A stretch of DNA of 64,000 bases, from the NCBI RefSeq assembly GCF_000504245.1, contig NZ_KI632509.1:2957751-3021750 (forward strand), written 5' to 3'. The notes beneath the pieces were generated by a model. It made no database searches, was not told where the DNA came from, and saw nothing but the letters and a program-made list of their open reading frames with translations. The position numbers and the translations under genes are program-made. This stretch comes from Haloechinothrix halophila YIM 93223. Its GTDB lineage: Bacteria > Actinomycetota > Actinomycetes > Mycobacteriales > Pseudonocardiaceae. Position 1 is the stretch's first letter. The number at the start of each line of letters is the position of its first letter. This document shows, piece by piece, positions 17,614-25,936 of this stretch.

Positions 17614-19076
17614 GATGGTCCCTTCCCGTCGGGAGAGTGCCGCGCGCCCGGCGTATGCGACCGGCGGAGAGTGAGTTCGTCGACGACGCGTCGATCGCCC
17701 GCGTCGACCGAACGGATGGTCAAGGTGGTGGTGCCGCCACTATCGGGCGGAGATGCCTCGGCGCAGATCACGATGGGCGAGAGTTCGTCTTTGACCGCGG
17801 ACCACGTGACCACCTCAGGAACCCGAAGACCGAAATCGGTGCCGGTGTAGTGGGTGACCCCGGCGACGGGTGCCGTAGCGAAGTCCGGTAGTCGTTCGTC
17901 CTCCTCGGACAGTCCGGACACGATGTAGGTCGTGCCTGCCTGTTCCGGGTCGATCGTCGCGCCGATCGGGGCCTCCGTGGTGGGGTTGCCTTGCCGGATC
18001 GGGTGGGTGCGCTCATAGAGGTGGTTGTGGCCATTGATGACAAGATCGACCTGATAGCGATCGAACAGCGGGGTCCAGCGGTCCCGCACGCCACCGTCGG
18101 AGCTATGGCGGCTCGACGAGCAGTACGGGCAATGATGAAAACCCACCACGATCCAGTCCACGTCCGGGCGTGACCGATAGTCGGCCAAGGTCGCCTCGAG
18201 CCAGGTTTCCTGAGCGCCGCCGAGGTAGTCCCGGTTTCGGGGCAGCTCGGCGCTGGCGTCGTTGCTGTCCGGTGCGATGAACGCGACATTGCCGATCCGC
18301 AGCGACCACGTGGCTCCCCGCGGTCCCCCTGCGCCGTTGTCCGGCGGCACGAAACGCGCGAAGTAGGACGCGTAGCCCAGTTCCGTGCCGTCGACCTCCA
18401 TCTCGTGATTACCGAGCACGGGCATCCACGGCACCCGCGACGCGAAAGGCTGCAGTCCGGCAAGCCAGGCGTCCCATTCTGACGGGGTGTAACGCCGCTC
18501 GTCATCGGCCCACAGGGCCTCGAACGCCCGGATCCCGCCGGTGTCGGAGGCATACGACAGGTCCCCGACGTGCAGATGCAGGTCCGGGTCGAAGCTAGCG
18601 ACGGTGTTGACGACCGGCGCCATGCGGTTCTGGTAGGTGCCCTGGTCACCGAACGCGGTGAACCGTACCGGCCGACGCTGGTTTCCCACCGTGGTGAAGC
18701 TCAGCTCGTCACTACTACCGCCGTCGTGGGCCGCACGGTAGAAATACGTCTTGCCGGGATCGAGATTCGTCAACCGCGCGTGATGCTGCACCGCATCGAC
18801 GCCAGGCGCTGGTTTCGACTCGACGTCGACTACCTCGCTCAACCCGCCTTGCGTGTCACCGAGCAGCAGCCTCGGCGTGGCCACCGACTCGGCGGTGCTC
18901 CACGACACCACCATTTCCCGCCGCGGGTCGGCACCGTAGGTCAGGTGAATACCGCTGGGCCGCATCGCGGCGAAGCCGGGCCGCTGCCACAGAATCGGCC
19001 CACCCGCCACCGCGCCACCAAGGGCCACGGCACCACGCAGGACAGAGCGCCGATTCAGTTCTCCAGCCATCGGCAC
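17610..19076 (-). CDS. Tat-exported purple acid phosphatase-like metallophosphatase
   Basis: 488 residues. A twin-arginine signal (NRRSVLRGAVALGGAVAGG) is followed by the fibronectin-type N-terminal domain of purple acid phosphatases (IHLTYGADPRREMVVSWSTA). The dinuclear metal motifs are in order: GDQG about residue 142, GDLSY about 169, GNHE about 221, VGFHHCPY, and GHNHLYER about 348. It should hydrolyse phosphomonoesters outside the membrane. Starts at 19076 (GTG) or 19070 (ATG) are both in range of GGGAG. It overlaps the hydrolase gene downstream by 4 bases, so the pair is a two-gene operon. A KstR-like palindrome lies 80 bp upstream. Confidence 0.9.
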   Translation of the reverse strand: MPMAGELNRRSVLRGAVALGGAVAGGPILWQRPGFAAMRPSGIHLTYGADPRREMVVSWSTAESVATPRLLLGDTQGGLSEVVDVESKPAPGVDAVQHHARLTNLDPGKTYFYRAAHDGGSSDELSFTTVGNQRRPVRFTAFGDQGTYQNRMAPVVNTVASFDPDLHLHVGDLSYASDTGGIRAFEALWADDERRYTPSEWDAWLAGLQPFASRVPWMPVLGNHEMEVDGTELGYASYFARFVPPDNGAGGPRGATWSLRIGNVAFIAPDSNDASAELPRNRDYLGGAQETWLEATLADYRSRPDVDWIVVGFHHCPYCSSSRHSSDGGVRDRWTPLFDRYQVDLVINGHNHLYERTHPIRQGNPTTEAPIGATIDPEQAGTTYIVSGLSEEDERLPDFATAPVAGVTHYTGTDFGLRVPEVVTWSAVKDELSPIVICAEASPPDSGGTTTLTIRSVDAGDRRVVDELTLRRSHTPGARHSPDGKGPS

Positions 19077-19155
19077 CCAGCTCCCGTCTCACCGTCCGCC
19101 ATGGCCGCGGTAACTGCTCGCGACAAGGCGCAGGCAACAACCCGAACCTTGAGAC

Positions 19156-19169
19156 TGAAACATGTTCTA
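19156..19169 (-). promoter_or_regulatory. KstR-like operator upstream of phosphatase/hydrolase operon
   Basis: TGAAACATGTTCTA fits T-n2-AAC-n2-GTT-n2-A, the published palindrome of the mycobacterial cholesterol regulator KstR. The same 15 bases CTGAAACATGTTCTA recur at 57182-57196 before the endoglycoceramidase gene. KstR itself is not in this window, so assignment is by motif. The rest of 19077-19430 holds the inverted repeat at 19300 and no gene I can support. Confidence 0.5.
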
Positions 19170-19299
19170 CCTGATGTCAAGACCCGTGGCGTGCGGTTCG
19201 ACCGACACCGCGAACCCGTCGCCGACCTCGCCCCCTCCTCCGCGCCCGCTCTGCGCAGGACTGGCATGCGTCGGCACGGCCGCCACGAACACAATAATT

Positions 19300-19317
19300 C
19301 CTAGTCGCCAGACTAGG
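19300..19317 (+). promoter_or_regulatory. 7-bp perfect inverted repeat before small secreted protein gene
   Basis: CCTAGTC and GACTAGG pair around GCCA, followed by AAACTAG. It lies 114 bp before the start at 19431 in an AT-richer stretch, so it could be an operator or a transcript hairpin. No regulator gene is adjacent. Confidence 0.4.
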
Positions 19318-19430
19318 AAACTAGCGTGGCGTAACTTTGCGAAGCCAGAATCGTTGGCCACATGTCAGTAATTTCTTTCCTGAAAACGCTGACGTTCGGT
19401 AGGCGACCAACGGAAGGGCAGGTTTTCTCG

Positions 19431-19805
19431 ATGCGAGCAGCAAGAATCGGCGCACTCGCGGCCGCGGCGGCGATGGTGTCAGGAGTGACCGTCCTGGCGA
19501 CATCCGCACACGCGCAGGAGCCAGAAGGAGTCGGCGTCAGTTTCTTTGGGCACTTCTGCGGCACGGACAACGTCGGCCCAGAACCAGAGTGCACCTACAC
19601 ACCGCTGCTGGACAACTCCTACAGCGGGACCGGCCCGTTCACCATCGAAGCCGTCAACCTGCTTGGCGATACCGTGTTCGCAACCGAATGTGCCGCGGGC
19701 GAGTTGTGCACGGATGAAGGCGCCGGTTCCATTCCGGCAGGCTCGACCGTGACGATCACGGTAACCGGTGAGCCTGGCAGCGTGGGAGCGGGCGCCATTT
19801 CCTGA
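19431..19805 (+). CDS. Small secreted four-cysteine protein
   Basis: 124 residues. The signal peptide is clear (RAARIGALAAAAAMVSG to ATSAHA, cleavage before QEPEG). The mature 95 or so residues hold four cysteines (GHFCGTD, PECTYT, TECAAGELCTDE), probably two disulfides. The C-terminal part (AGSTVTITVTGEPGSVGAGA) is beta-rich. An upstream in-frame ATG at 19362 would give a 147-residue form, but the signal peptide fits the start at 19431, which has GGAAGGG about 13 bases before it. No family recognised; a secreted structural or binding protein is likely. Confidence 0.75.
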   Translation: MRAARIGALAAAAAMVSGVTVLATSAHAQEPEGVGVSFFGHFCGTDNVGPEPECTYTPLLDNSYSGTGPFTIEAVNLLGDTVFATECAAGELCTDEGAGSIPAGSTVTITVTGEPGSVGAGAIS

Positions 19806-20175
19806 TCTCGTAACGTGGCGGCGGTGGGTGGGCCAGTACGGACGGCGCCGTCCCACCGCCGCCACTGCCGGAATCGAGAACTGTCCGGACTATTTCGTCG
19901 TTAGCCTTCGCCGTTTCCGCTGGGGTGCTGCGCATTCTCGGCGCGCCATTCCTCGGCGTACTGCTTTCGTTACGCCAGGTGCGGACGTACTCCGCGACCC
20001 GATCCGTACACGATCACGTGACAGCACCGTCGCTGCTGACCCCGCGTTCGTCATGAACCGCGTGAGTCGACGTCTTCACGTCATCAGTGCAAAGTACGCC
20101 CCTACCACGCGGGGCGGCGCTTACCGCGTTTTCGCGGCGCATACGATAAGCGCCTCCCCTACCCGGAGCAGGTGC
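19806..20175. other. 370-bp intergenic region before the ECF sigma gene
   Basis: Open frames here are poor in coding character. The stretch presumably carries the sigma factor promoter (AGTACGCCCCTACC and CATACGATAAGCGCC are the AT-richer spots). I cannot define promoter boxes with confidence and see no repeat or RNA gene. Confidence 0.3.
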
Positions 20176-20766
20176 ATGTCGGTCCACGACCCCACCACGG
20201 CACGACGCCCTGCCGAGCACACGGCGAGCGCCGAAGCCGCCAACGTCACGCCCGTCGACGCTGCCAGCGAGAAACCCGAGTCGGTTGCTGGTGCGGTCGG
20301 CGATGTTGACGAGGCGCCCGGTGTCGCCGACCTGGCTGTTGCGTTGGGTGTGGCGCAGCGGGGTGGTGAGGATGGGTTCCGGGTGTTGTATCGGGATGTG
20401 CAGCCGAGGGTGTTGCGGTATTTGCGGGCGTTGGTCGGGGGTGACGCGGAGGATGTCGCGGCGGAGGCGTGGCTGCACATCGCGCGTGATATCGGTGCGT
20501 TTCGTGGTGGTGTCGATGATTTCCGTGGCTGGGCGACGCGGATCGCCCGCAACCGGGCGATGGATCATCTCCGCCGGCAGCGCCGACGGCCGAACGCCGA
20601 CGCCCCTGCCGAGTCGCTGCATGATCTGCCGGCCCCGTCGGATACCGCTGACGCGGCGGTCACGGCACTGGCCACGGACACGGCAGTGGCGTTGATCGCG
20701 CGGCTGCCTCGTGATCAGGCGGAGGCGGTGTTGCTGCGCGTGGTGGTCGGCCTCGACGCGAAGGCC
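20176..20766 (+). pseudogene. ECF sigma factor, 5' part (interrupted by IS)
   Basis: The ATG at 20176 (GGAG upstream) opens about 197 native codons of an extracytoplasmic-function sigma-70 factor. Sigma region 2 is intact: VLRYLRALVGGDAEDVAAEA, WLHIARDIGAFRGGVDDFRG, WATRIARNRAMDHLRRQRRR. A linker (LHDLPAPSDTADAAV) leads into the first part of region 4 (LIARLPRDQAEAVLLRVVVG LDAKAAA, read in two pieces). The frame then runs into the IS and ends at 20865 with foreign residues. The recognition helix lies beyond the insertion, so this copy should not direct promoter recognition normally. Confidence 0.85.
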
Positions 20767-22273
20767 GCAGCGTGTCAAGATTTTTGTGGATGTTTGGGCC
20801 TGTTTATCCTTTTCGTTGCTTTTGATGAGTGGTCGAATCCGTCACTGTGTGTGACGGCGCGTTAGAGGACGAGCCGGTCGCCGAAGAGGACGGCGAAGTG
20901 GTTGAGCGCGGCTTTCCACCCGTAAGTGCCGGTGCCGCGTTCGCCCTTGGCGCGAACATGACCGTCACCGTCGATGTAGCGTCCGGTGACGTGTCGGATG
21001 CCGAGATAAAGCAGCTTCATCGCGGCGTCCTCGGTGGTGAAATGTCCTCTGTTTTTCATGATTTTCCGCAGTTGAAAATTCAATGATTCGATCGCGTTAG
21101 TGGTATACACCACTTTTCGTATTTCTTTCGGGTATTTGAGGAACGGAGTGAAGTCTTCCCAGGCGCGATCCCACGCGGCGAGCATGCCTGGGTATTTCGT
21201 GCCCCACTCTTTACGGAGATGCTCCAGCGCTATCTCGGCGGCTTCGGCGTTGACGGCCGTGTAGATCGGTTTCAACGCGGCGGCAACCTTCTTGCGGTCG
21301 GAATAGGACACGTATTTCATCGAATTCCGGATCAAATGAATCACGCAGGTTTGCACCTCGGCTTTCGGCCACACAGTGCGGATCGCGTCCGGCAGTCCGG
21401 TCAGCCCGTCGCAGCACACGATCAGTACGTCTTCCACGCCGCGGTTCTTCACCTCGGTCAGTACCGCTAGCCAGTGGGCCTTGCTCTCCCCCTCGGTGGG
21501 GCCGATCCACACACCCAGCACGTGCTTGAACCCGTCGACGTCGACACCGGTGACGATGTAGGCCGGCCGGTTGATCACCACCCCGTTGGTGCGGATCTTG
21601 ACCACCAGCGCGTCGATGTAGGCGATCACATACACCTGGTCCAGCGGACGGTTCTGCCACGTCTTGATCTCGTCATGCACCACATCGGTCACATTCGAAA
21701 TCAGCTCGTGGCTCGCCTCGGCGCCATACACCTCGAGCAAATGATCCTTGATATCGCGGGTGGTCATCCCTTTCGCATACAGCGACAAGATCATGTCATC
21801 GATCTGGCCGAGCCGACGCTGATGCTTCTTCACGATCCGCGGTTCAAACCCGCCCGTGCGGTCCCGCGGAACCTCGATCTGGACCTTACCGGTGTTGGTG
21901 GTGACCGTCTTCGCCGAATACCCGTTGCGGGAATTGCCCGTTCCGCGTCCCGCAGCGTCGTGTTTCGCGTACCCGAGATGCTCATGCATCTCCGCGCCCA
22001 ACGCCCGCTCGATCACCGCCTTACTCATCTGATTCAGAATGCCGTCCGGGCCATCCAACGGCGTCCCCGACGCTTTCGCGTCAGCCAGAATCCGATCAAT
22101 ACCCTCCGGCGAGACCAGCTCCGCCAACCGCCGCGAAGCCTCCTCCGCCGCCGAGCCCTCGACCGCATCCTGCGCCTTGTCCGTCGTCACGTAGCGTTCC
22201 CTTCCACCGGCCCGGACCCTCCGGCCCACCGATGATCATGGCCCGCCCACTTCCACAAAAGATCTTGCACCCC
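20767..22273 (-). mobile_element. IS256-family insertion sequence inside the ECF sigma gene
   Basis: About 1.5 kb holding one transposase gene (minus strand). The ends show imperfect terminal inverted repeats: left CAAGATTTTTGTGGATG (from 20776) against right, reverse-complemented, CAAGATCTTTTGTGGAAG (from 22267). They differ by a one-base gap and one mismatch. The octamer CGAAGGCC occurs at both edges (20759-20766 and 22274-22281), as expected for the 8-9-bp duplication of this family. Simple excision down to one octamer would leave the sigma frame shifted, so the exact borders are uncertain by a few bases. The transposase looks intact, so insertion may be recent. Confidence 0.8.
20862..22190 (-). 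CDS. IS256-family transposase
   Basis: 442 residues from the GTG at 22190 (the frame is open to 22229). It is a DDE transposase of the Mutator/IS256 type. The N-terminal region has ERALGAEMHEHLGYAKHDAA. The acidic residues lie in VYVIAYIDALVVKIRTNGV, VLIVCCDGLTGLPDAIRTVW and VVYTTNAIESLNFQLRKIMK. The conserved zinc/His region TCVIHLIRNSMKYVSYSDRK is also present. No frameshift or stop interrupts it, so it is probably active. It fills nearly the whole element. Confidence 0.95.
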   Translation of the reverse strand: MTTDKAQDAVEGSAAEEASRRLAELVSPEGIDRILADAKASGTPLDGPDGILNQMSKAVIERALGAEMHEHLGYAKHDAAGRGTGNSRNGYSAKTVTTNTGKVQIEVPRDRTGGFEPRIVKKHQRRLGQIDDMILSLYAKGMTTRDIKDHLLEVYGAEASHELISNVTDVVHDEIKTWQNRPLDQVYVIAYIDALVVKIRTNGVVINRPAYIVTGVDVDGFKHVLGVWIGPTEGESKAHWLAVLTEVKNRGVEDVLIVCCDGLTGLPDAIRTVWPKAEVQTCVIHLIRNSMKYVSYSDRKKVAAALKPIYTAVNAEAAEIALEHLRKEWGTKYPGMLAAWDRAWEDFTPFLKYPKEIRKVVYTTNAIESLNFQLRKIMKNRGHFTTEDAAMKLLYLGIRHVTGRYIDGDGHVRAKGERGTGTYGWKAALNHFAVLFGDRLVL

Positions 22274-22417
22274 CGAAGGCCCGCGGCCACGGTGCTCGGC
22301 AAGCGTGCCGGAGCTGTGCGCACCGCCGCTCACCGGGGACTACGCACACTCGCGACCATCCTCGAGCAGGACGGTGTGACACATTTTGCGGACTCGGCGC
22401 TGAGGGATATGAGATGA
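22274..22417 (+). pseudogene. ECF sigma factor, 3' part (region 4 C-terminus)
   Basis: After the IS the frame resumes as PAATVLGKRAGAVRTAAHRG, the recognition helix of sigma region 4, followed by LRTLATILEQDGVTHFADSA and LRDMR. It completes the protein begun at 20176. The stop overlaps the ATG of the next gene (ATGA at 22414), preserving the original sigma/partner coupling. No internal start is needed in an intact gene, so this part is not expected to be made alone. Confidence 0.8.
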
Positions 22418-23259
22418 GCACGAACCGTTCCCGCCGCATCGACCGGCGCACCGCAGAGCAGCTGCTCGGTGGTGCGTCCGCGTCGTCGCGACCCGCTGAC
22501 CTGGAACCGCTGGGCGATCTGCTCGACGCGGCCTCGGGTCCAGCACATCCCGGTGAGCTCGCGGGCGAGCACACCGCGATGGCGGCGTTCCGGTCGGCTC
22601 AGGTCGATCCCGTACCTCAGCAACGGAGACGTTCCATGATCAAAACCGCACTCGCGACCCTGCTCACCGCCAAGGTGGCCGCCCCCGCCGCCGCCGCGGC
22701 CGCTGTCGGCGGCATCACCCTGGCCAGCGCCACCGGCACGCTCCCGCTACCCGGCGACTCCCCCGCCGAGCCCCCGGTCAACCCGGCGCCGACCAGCTCG
22801 GTCCCGGCACCGACCAGCACACCCGGCGGCCACGCCGACACCCCGTCGCCGTCGCTGATCGGACTGTGCCAGGCCTACACCTCCGGCGCGGACAACGAGC
22901 ACGGCACAGCAACCGAGAGCCCCGCGTTCGAGGTGCTGATCACCGAGGCGGGCGGCGAGGACAACGTGGCCGCCTACTGCGGCAACGTCCTCGCCGAACG
23001 GCCAGGCAAACCCAGCAGCCTGCCCACCCAGGCACAAGACCGCGGCCAGAACCGAGGCGAGGCGCCCGAGACGCGACCAACCGGCGCACCCGAAACAGTG
23101 CCCTCCGAAACCGCCCGCCCCGGCAACGACGACAGCACCACGCGCCCCACCACCACCCAGGAACACCCCGACAGCCAACCCGACGACCCCACCGCGACAC
23201 CGGACAACCCAGGCAGCGACTACAGCGAGAACCACGGCGAACAGGCCACCCGACCCTGA
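22414..23259 (+). CDS. Single-pass membrane protein, probable anti-sigma/partner of the disrupted ECF factor
   Basis: 281 residues. A cytoplasmic N-terminal part (MSTNRSRRIDRRTAEQLLGG, then a Leu/Ala-rich segment to about 70) precedes one hydrophobic helix (AKVAAPAAAAAAVGGITLAS, about 85-105). The rest is a long Pro/Thr/Ser-rich extracytoplasmic tail with a short conserved-looking block ATESPAFEVLITEAGGEDNV. The ATGA overlap with the sigma gene and the one-helix layout are typical of anti-sigma partners in actinobacteria, though no zinc anti-sigma motif is visible. With its sigma factor broken it may be silent or released from its role. Confidence 0.7.
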   Translation: MSTNRSRRIDRRTAEQLLGGASASSRPADLEPLGDLLDAASGPAHPGELAGEHTAMAAFRSAQVDPVPQQRRRSMIKTALATLLTAKVAAPAAAAAAVGGITLASATGTLPLPGDSPAEPPVNPAPTSSVPAPTSTPGGHADTPSPSLIGLCQAYTSGADNEHGTATESPAFEVLITEAGGEDNVAAYCGNVLAERPGKPSSLPTQAQDRGQNRGEAPETRPTGAPETVPSETARPGNDDSTTRPTTTQEHPDSQPDDPTATPDNPGSDYSENHGEQATRP

Positions 23260-23272
23260 TCTCAACACCGAA

Positions 23273-23304
23273 AAGGGGGACGCTCAACAACGAGCGTCCC
23301 CCTT
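23273..23304 (+). terminator. Strong hairpin terminator after the sigma/partner operon
   Basis: AAGGGGGACGCTC (23273-23285) pairs with GAGCGTCCCCCTT (23292-23304), a perfect 13-bp stem with a 6-base AACAAC loop, 13 bp after the stop codon. The A/T ends of the stem let it work in both directions. Confidence 0.8.
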
Positions 23305-23319
23305 CGTCATGCCGTGGGA

Positions 23320-23346
23320 CCGCACGGCTGGAACCCAGCCGTGCGG
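23320..23346 (-). terminator. Second hairpin, probable terminator for the convergent minus gene
   Basis: CCGCACGGCTGG (23320-23331) and CCAGCCGTGCGG (23335-23346) form a perfect 12-bp stem around three bases. It lies 53 bp beyond the stop of the LVIVD-type gene on the minus strand. Confidence 0.6.
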
Positions 23347-23399
23347 TGCGCTGAAACGACGCGGAGACTACGCTTCGTCCGAAGCCGAGTTGTCGCTTG

Positions 23400-24716
23400 T
23401 CAGTTGACCTTCCGCAGGATGAACAGCCCGCGGTCCATCGTGCTGACGCCAATGACGTCCTGCTGGAAGTAACCGTAGTTGCTCCACGTGCCGCCCTCGA
23501 ACGACGCGTTGTCGTTCTCCGGGTACACGTCGAAGAACGCGACCTCCTTCAGCGTGCCCATGCCGATCCGTGCCGTCTGGTACACCCGCAGCCCCGAGGT
23601 GTAGTTCGACGCGTAGGCCAGCTTGTGTTCGGTGTAAATGTTGTGGTCGATCGACGTGGTGTCGTTGTCGAACGTGCCGATGTGGGCCGGGTTGTCGAGA
23701 TCGGTCATGTCCCAGATCCGCGTCCGGGTGTTGACGCCGTGGCTGAGTTCGTCCAGCTCGTCACCGTGCAGGAAGTACCGCTGATCGGGTGTGAACCAGC
23801 CCTGGTGGCTGTGGCCGTCCTCGGTGTACGGCATGCGCGCGATCGACACCGGGTTGGACTTGTCGGTGACGTCCACGATGGCGACGCGGTTCTCCACCTC
23901 GAACGGGTCGGCGCTGACGACCTTCGCGTTGGAGTTCACGCAGATCTCCCGCCCGGCGTAGTCGGCGTCCGGGCCGGAGTAGACGACGCACTGGGTGTCG
24001 TGGATGTAGCCGTGCTCGTCGAAGCAACCCGCGAAACTCGGGCTGGTCGGCGCCGAGATGTCAACCATGTGCAACCCGCCAGCGCAGTTGAGCGAGCGGT
24101 CCGGGTTGCGCGCACCGACGACGTAGGCGAACCCGGTGTCTTCGTTGATGTTGACGTTGTGCGCGGTGAAGTCACCGTAATGCGCGTCTTCGGTGAACGT
24201 GCCGCTCTCGGTACGCAGCCGCGTCAGATCGAAGACCTGCATGCCGTGCTCGAGCTGCTCGGACACGACGAAGGCGTGGTTGTCGTGCACCTTGATGTCG
24301 CGCCAGAACGGGCGGTCCGGATCCAGCGTGTGCGCCGGCAGCATACCGACGACGGTGGCGTTGGACGGGTCGCTGATGTCCACGAAGACCGTGCCCTCGG
24401 TGCCGCCGACGATCGCGTAGTCCTTCTTACTCGCCGGGTCCGTCCAGCCCCACATGTCGTTGGCGAAGCTCAGACCGAGGTCCTCCAGCCAGAGGTGGTC
24501 GAGCATGTCGATGCCGTCGCAAGGGTAGGTGCCTGCGGCCATGCCGTCGACACATTCCGCCTGCCCGTCAGGCGCCGCGGCGAGCTCGGCCTGCCGTTCC
24601 TCCGCCGTCGGAGGGGAAACCTGATCGAACGACTTCTCGTGGGCCAGCGCAGGTGGTGCGCCGAGGAAGGCCGCGGTGAGCAGCCCAACCGCTGTGATCG
24701 ACAGAAACTTTCTCAT
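23400..24716 (-). CDS. Secreted LVIVD-repeat (choice-of-anchor B-like) protein
   Basis: 438 residues with a standard signal peptide (KFLSITAVGLLTAAFLGAPP, cleavage near ALAHE). The body is an LVIVD-type beta-propeller-like repeat: MWGWTDPASKKDYAIVGGTE, GTVFVDISDPSNATVVG, MQVFDLTRLRTESGTF, GLHMVDISAPTSPSFAG and IHDTQCVVYSGPDADYAGRE. It is paralogous to the central part of the 5336-7540 protein, sharing CVDGMA, HDTQCV, HQGW and DELDEL blocks, but it lacks the PA and NEW3-like domains. The ATG at 24716 follows GGAGGC. Function unknown; extracellular. Confidence 0.85.
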   Translation of the reverse strand: MRKFLSITAVGLLTAAFLGAPPALAHEKSFDQVSPPTAEERQAELAAAPDGQAECVDGMAAGTYPCDGIDMLDHLWLEDLGLSFANDMWGWTDPASKKDYAIVGGTEGTVFVDISDPSNATVVGMLPAHTLDPDRPFWRDIKVHDNHAFVVSEQLEHGMQVFDLTRLRTESGTFTEDAHYGDFTAHNVNINEDTGFAYVVGARNPDRSLNCAGGLHMVDISAPTSPSFAGCFDEHGYIHDTQCVVYSGPDADYAGREICVNSNAKVVSADPFEVENRVAIVDVTDKSNPVSIARMPYTEDGHSHQGWFTPDQRYFLHGDELDELSHGVNTRTRIWDMTDLDNPAHIGTFDNDTTSIDHNIYTEHKLAYASNYTSGLRVYQTARIGMGTLKEVAFFDVYPENDNASFEGGTWSNYGYFQQDVIGVSTMDRGLFILRKVN

Positions 24717-24954
24717 GATTGCCTCCGGGGTAACTCCGGGGTCGGGGCATTCAAATGAGCTGCCGTATCACCCAATCGAGTAAACACGAATTTTACAAGC
24801 GGCTATTCGGGCGAAAAGTTCACGCTGCTCTTACTGGCGACGCCGCGCATGCTCCAAGCCGCATCGGGCATCCAGCCGTTCGTCGGCCCGGACAGCACGC
24901 GCTCGAAGCGATGCTCGCGGGCTTCGAACCGAAGGCGGGCCTTCAGGTACCGCC

Positions 24955-25824
24955 TTATGCCAACGGTCCCCGTCGGCACAGAACGATGTTGGTGTGGAGG
25001 GGGAAGGCGAGACCGGCCCGGTCGATATAAGGCCGGAGGGCGGAGGCGGCATCGGCGACGATCGCCGCACGGGTCGCGGGCTCAAGGGTCGCGACGCTGG
25101 GGACGGGAGCGGCACCGAGGAACGCTTCCACCCAGGCCTCAGCCGACGGGAACCTCACCAAACCCGCGCGCCGCTCGACAGACACATCATCGAAGCCAGC
25201 GGCCTCGGCGAGGCGTCCCACCTCAGTGCCGTCGCTGAGCCCGAAAATGGCGCCGATGAACCCGAGCAGGTCCGAGTCGTCGGGCCGGTGACGTCGAAAC
25301 GCCGCCGCGATCGGAGCGTAGCCGGCGTCGCCGTCGTTGGTGGCGCACCAGGTAGCGAGCACCGCGCGGCCGCCGGGCACGAGGACACGGCGGATCTCTC
25401 GGAGGACGGACAACCGGTCGGGGACGAACTGCAAGCCTTGTTGGCACAACGCGGCGTCGAAGGAGGCGTCCGGCAGGCCGGTGCAGCGGGCATCCGCCTT
25501 TCGCCACTCGATGTCGACGTCGACACGCCGGGCGACGGCGAGCATGTCCTCGTTGACGTCGAGTCCGCACACGTATCCGCCTGGTGAGACGCGCCCGGCG
25601 GCGGCGCGGGCGACCATGCCGGTGCCGCAGGCGAGATCGAGCACTCGATCACCCGGCGCGAGGCCGGCGATGTCCACGAGCACGCCGGCCCACGGCTCGA
25701 ACAGCGCGGGCACGAGGTCCCGTTCGTACCGCTCGGCGGCCACCGACACGCCCTCCCAGCCGTGTCCATGACGAGGCTTGGCCGCGGTGGCCACGGTTGG
25801 TTCCTCGCGGATTTCGTGAGTCAT
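24955..25824 (-). CDS. SAM-dependent class I methyltransferase
   Basis: 289 residues. The SAM-binding glycine motif is VLDLACGTGMVARAAAGRVS (motif I, about residues 60-80), with CGLDVNEDMLAVAR (motif II) and FDAALCQQGLQFVPDR (motif III) in order. REIRRVLVPGGRAVLATWC follows, as in UbiE/Methyltransf_11-type enzymes on small molecules. The N-terminal ERYERDLVPALFEPWAGVLV is also usual for this group. Substrate unknown. I chose the ATG at 25824; the frame is open to 25944 but overlaps the divergent regulator's promoter. The HxlR regulator next door probably controls it. Confidence 0.88.
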   Translation of the reverse strand: MTHEIREEPTVATAAKPRHGHGWEGVSVAAERYERDLVPALFEPWAGVLVDIAGLAPGDRVLDLACGTGMVARAAAGRVSPGGYVCGLDVNEDMLAVARRVDVDIEWRKADARCTGLPDASFDAALCQQGLQFVPDRLSVLREIRRVLVPGGRAVLATWCATNDGDAGYAPIAAAFRRHRPDDSDLLGFIGAIFGLSDGTEVGRLAEAAGFDDVSVERRAGLVRFPSAEAWVEAFLGAAPVPSVATLEPATRAAIVADAASALRPYIDRAGLAFPLHTNIVLCRRGPLA

Positions 25825-25865
25825 GCGATCACCATCCGGCTGGGCCGCGGAGTCGGCAAGGACAA

Positions 25866-25901
25866 GATCTGAACCACCAGAGCCGGGTTCACGATCTGAA
25901 C
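25866..25901. promoter_or_regulatory. Repeat-containing operator between methyltransferase and HxlR genes
   Basis: GATCTGAAC occurs at 25866-25874 and 25893-25901. GTTCACGATCTGAAC (25887-25901) is itself an inverted repeat, and GAACC/GGTTC pair at 25871-25890. Nested repeats in a divergent promoter next to an HxlR gene suggest its binding site. Confidence 0.45.
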
Positions 25902-25936
25902 TAGCGGTGACCGGGGAAGCGGCGCACACTGACCTC

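Noticed and set aside
20759-22281. CGAAGGCC as a proven target-site duplication
   Set aside because: The octamers flank the IS, but removing the element and one copy shifts the sigma frame, and the inverted repeats do not align to those exact ends. Kept only as a probable border.
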